Shown piece by piece: positions 7,385 through 8,267 of a DNA stretch of 8,267 bases. This DNA comes from Rhodobacterales bacterium 34-62-10 (GTDB lineage Bacteria; Pseudomonadota; Alphaproteobacteria; Rhodobacterales; Rhodobacteraceae): NCBI GenBank assembly GCA_002282555.1, contig NCJR01000073.1, positions 1 through 8,267 on the forward strand. Direction: 5' to 3'. The notes under the pieces are model-generated. The model did not search any database. It saw nothing but the letters and a program-made list of their open reading frames with translations, and was not told where the DNA came from. Both the position numbers and the translations under genes were made by a program. Each line of letters starts with the position of its first letter. Within the stretch, counting starts at the first letter, position 1.

Positions 7385-7921
7385 ATGAAACTTGCCTACA
7401 CGATGGCACCGGGGCGTGGCCATACGGATCTGGTCCTGCAAGCGCTGGCAGCCGAGCTTGCGGCGCGTGGCCTGCGCTGCTGTGGGACGGTTCAGATCAA
7501 CACGGCCAAGGCAGGCGGCAGACAGGGGCGCGAAGGCCCGTGCGACATGGATGTGCGCGTGCTGCCAGAAGGTCCGGTCTTGCGCATCAGTCAGGATCTG
7601 GGCCCTGAGGCCAGAGGATGTCGCCTTGATCAAGCGGCGCTGGAAACGGCTGTCGGTCTTGTGGCTGCCCGTCTTTCGTCAGGCGCGGACGTTCTGATCA
7701 TCAACAAGTTCGGCAAGCATGAGGCAGAGGGGCGGGGGTTTCGCGATGTGATCGCGGAGGCAGTCTCTATGGATGTGCCGGTTCTGGTCGGCCTCAACGC
7801 GGTCAATCGCCAAGCCTTCGAGGTTTTTGCCGAAGGCATGGCTTTACAAGTGCAACCTGACGTTTCTGCACTGAGGACCTGGGTAGACAAGATGATTGCT
7901 GCGGCGAACGAACCCGCCTGA
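7385..7921 (+). CDS. DUF2478-like protein, possible molybdenum-related NTPase-fold protein
   Basis: This 178-residue protein resembles the DUF2478 family (my recognition, not a search), whose function is unknown and whose genes often lie near molybdenum uptake or cofactor genes. The N-terminus LAYTMAPGRGHTDLVLQAL looks like a beta strand, a degenerate P-loop without the usual GK[ST], and a helix. The middle has PCDMDVRVLPEG (C53, D54, D56) and ARGCRLD (C79). The second half has GADVLIINKFGKHEAEGRGF at about 100-119, reminiscent of a Walker-B strand with an NK-type motif, then VPVLVGLNAVN. The fold therefore looks like a THEP1/P-loop NTPase relative. It begins 11 nt after moeA and ends the operon. 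A role in molybdate or cofactor handling is suggested only by position. An ATG at 7376 would add three residues. Confidence 0.82.
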   Translation: MKLAYTMAPGRGHTDLVLQALAAELAARGLRCCGTVQINTAKAGGRQGREGPCDMDVRVLPEGPVLRISQDLGPEARGCRLDQAALETAVGLVAARLSSGADVLIINKFGKHEAEGRGFRDVIAEAVSMDVPVLVGLNAVNRQAFEVFAEGMALQVQPDVSALRTWVDKMIAAANEPA

Positions 7922-7929
7922 ACTTGACA

Positions 7930-7949
7930 GGCCTTGTGAACCAAGGGCC
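7930..7949 (+). terminator. Weak hairpin after the operon, possible terminator
   Basis: GGCCTTG at 7930-7936 can pair with CAAGGGCC at 7942-7949 around a 5-nt loop, with one bulged G. A second short CCCGG/CCGGG hairpin follows. Neither has a T-run, so an intrinsic terminator is only a possibility; its place 8 nt after the last stop is the main support. Confidence 0.3.
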
Positions 7950-7979
7950 CGGGCACCGGGTCTGTCGCGGCGGTTCACC

Positions 7980-8129
7980 GTCTTGGCGCGGGCGTTGTCG
8001 TCACCGTCACCAAGGCTTGCGACCGATGATGCGATGCCGCCTTGGGCCAAACCGCAGGACCCGGCAGATCGACTCGACGCCGTCAACAGCACGCCGAACG
8101 TCATGGAAGGCGATCATCCAGTCAAGGCG
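7980..8129 (-). pseudogene. Decayed IS3-family OrfB (transposase) N-terminal relic
   Basis: On the minus strand, reading from about 8129 leftward, one frame gives RLDWMIAFHDVRRAVDG followed by VESICRVLRFGP. This resembles the start of IS3-family OrfB proteins, which typically read like MIAFIDDHR...GVEPICRVLxxAPS. That frame soon reaches a stop (about 8010). A neighbouring minus-strand frame then gives VASLGDGDDNARAK at about 8023-7982, which resembles the next part of the same family (like AASLREP...ARAK). The relic thus appears frameshifted and truncated: the DDE catalytic part is missing, and I see no OrfA or terminal inverted repeats. The match is from memory of the family, not a search. 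Open frames here on either strand (7896-8147 plus, 7844-8104 minus) are not credible genes. Confidence 0.5.
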
Positions 8130-8178
8130 AAACCCGTGCTTGGATAACAAAAGCTTGAAGTTCATCAATGGGTTGGGA

Positions 8179-8226
8179 TGGTGCTGTGAGAGAGGATTGA
8201 ACTCTCGACCTCTCCCTTACCAAGGG
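8179..8226 (-). pseudogene. 3' half of tRNA-Thr(GGT), probable integration (att) site
   Basis: The minus strand carries the 3' portion of a tRNA: anticodon loop TTGGTAA (anticodon GGT), stem side GGGAG, variable loop AGGTC, T-arm GAGAG-TTCAATC-CTCTC with perfect pairing, acceptor strand TCACAGC, discriminator A and encoded CCA (8179-8181). The 5' half is absent. The anticodon stem pairs for three base pairs (C-G), then breaks (C/A, G/G), and the upstream bases contain neither a D-arm nor a GCTGTGA to pair with the acceptor strand. An intact tRNA is therefore excluded. Such 3' halves, beginning at the anticodon loop, mark the far end of elements that integrate into tRNA genes by a tyrosine recombinase. 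From the orientation, the element lies to the right and the nar side is flanking DNA. Confidence 0.82.
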
Positions 8227-8236
8227 GCGGCTCTTA

Positions 8237-8261
8237 GGTTTCCTACGGTTTATGCTGGTTT
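8237..8261 (+). repeat. Three GGTTT direct repeats with 10-bp period beside the att site
   Basis: GGTTT begins at 8237, 8247 and 8257, with unrelated 5-bp spacers CCTAC and ATGCT. The spacing is one helical turn, and the array starts 10 bp beyond the tRNA fragment on the predicted element side. Arrays like this are typical of binding sites for an integrase arm domain or an excisionase, but that function is inferred. The array may continue past the window edge. Confidence 0.6.
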
Positions 8262-8267
8262 GATTGT

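Larger units (their letters stand above)
7922..8267. other. Non-coding tail after the nar operon
   Basis: This 346-bp stretch holds the weak hairpin, the IS3-like relic, the tRNA-Thr fragment and the GGTTT array described separately. Bases about 8130-8178 between the relic and the tRNA fragment show nothing I recognise. I see no intact gene, and no promoter resembling an FNR-type palindrome. Confidence 0.6.

Noticed and set aside
7896..8147. 83-codon plus-strand open frame and the opposing 7844-8104 minus frame
   Set aside because: Both overlap the end of the DUF2478-like gene, lack a good ribosome-binding site and coincide with the decayed IS3-like relic; neither looks like a functional protein.
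8182..8254. Complete tRNA-Thr gene on the minus strand
   Set aside because: Only the 3' half fits. The bases where the D-arm and acceptor 5' strand should be do not pair or resemble a tRNA, and two of five anticodon-stem pairs fail.

Overview
The window is high-GC DNA, most likely from an alphaproteobacterium of the Rhodobacterales/Paracoccus type. This inference rests on base composition, dense translational coupling and the style of the protein sequences; no rRNA or other taxonomic marker is present. It carries most of a dissimilatory nitrate-reduction operon on the + strand, followed by a short decayed region with mobile-element traces.

Region 1 (2-4084) is the core of the membrane-bound, cytoplasm-facing nitrate reductase. 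It contains the C-terminal 346 residues of NarG (the 5' part lies outside the window), complete NarH with all 15 cluster cysteines plus the Trp of the 3Fe-4S site, the assembly chaperone NarJ, and the diheme cytochrome b subunit NarI with its four histidine ligands.

Region 2 (4090-7921) continues on the same strand without a break. It encodes a cytoplasmic parvulin-type peptidyl-prolyl isomerase, a small hemerythrin-like protein, a beta-carbonic anhydrase, the molybdenum insertase MoeA, and a DUF2478-like protein of unknown function. All junctions from narG to the last gene are overlaps of 1-11 nt or gaps of 5-20 nt, so the nine genes are probably one transcript. The promoter would lie upstream of the window. 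The logic is coherent: a molybdoenzyme with its electron-transfer and membrane subunits, its dedicated chaperone, a folding helper and the last step of molybdenum-cofactor synthesis. The hemerythrin-like protein and the carbonic anhydrase are the less expected members.

Region 3 (7922-8267) has no intact gene that I believe. It holds a weak hairpin just after the operon, a frameshifted minus-strand relic that resembles the start of an IS3-family OrfB transposase, and a 48-bp 3' half of a tRNA-Thr(GGT) gene on the minus strand. The tRNA match stops inside the anticodon stem. This is the usual footprint of site-specific integration into a tRNA gene. Immediately beyond it are three GGTTT direct repeats spaced exactly 10 bp apart. 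The orientation predicts that an integrated element lies to the right of the window and that the nar operon sits on the flanking side.
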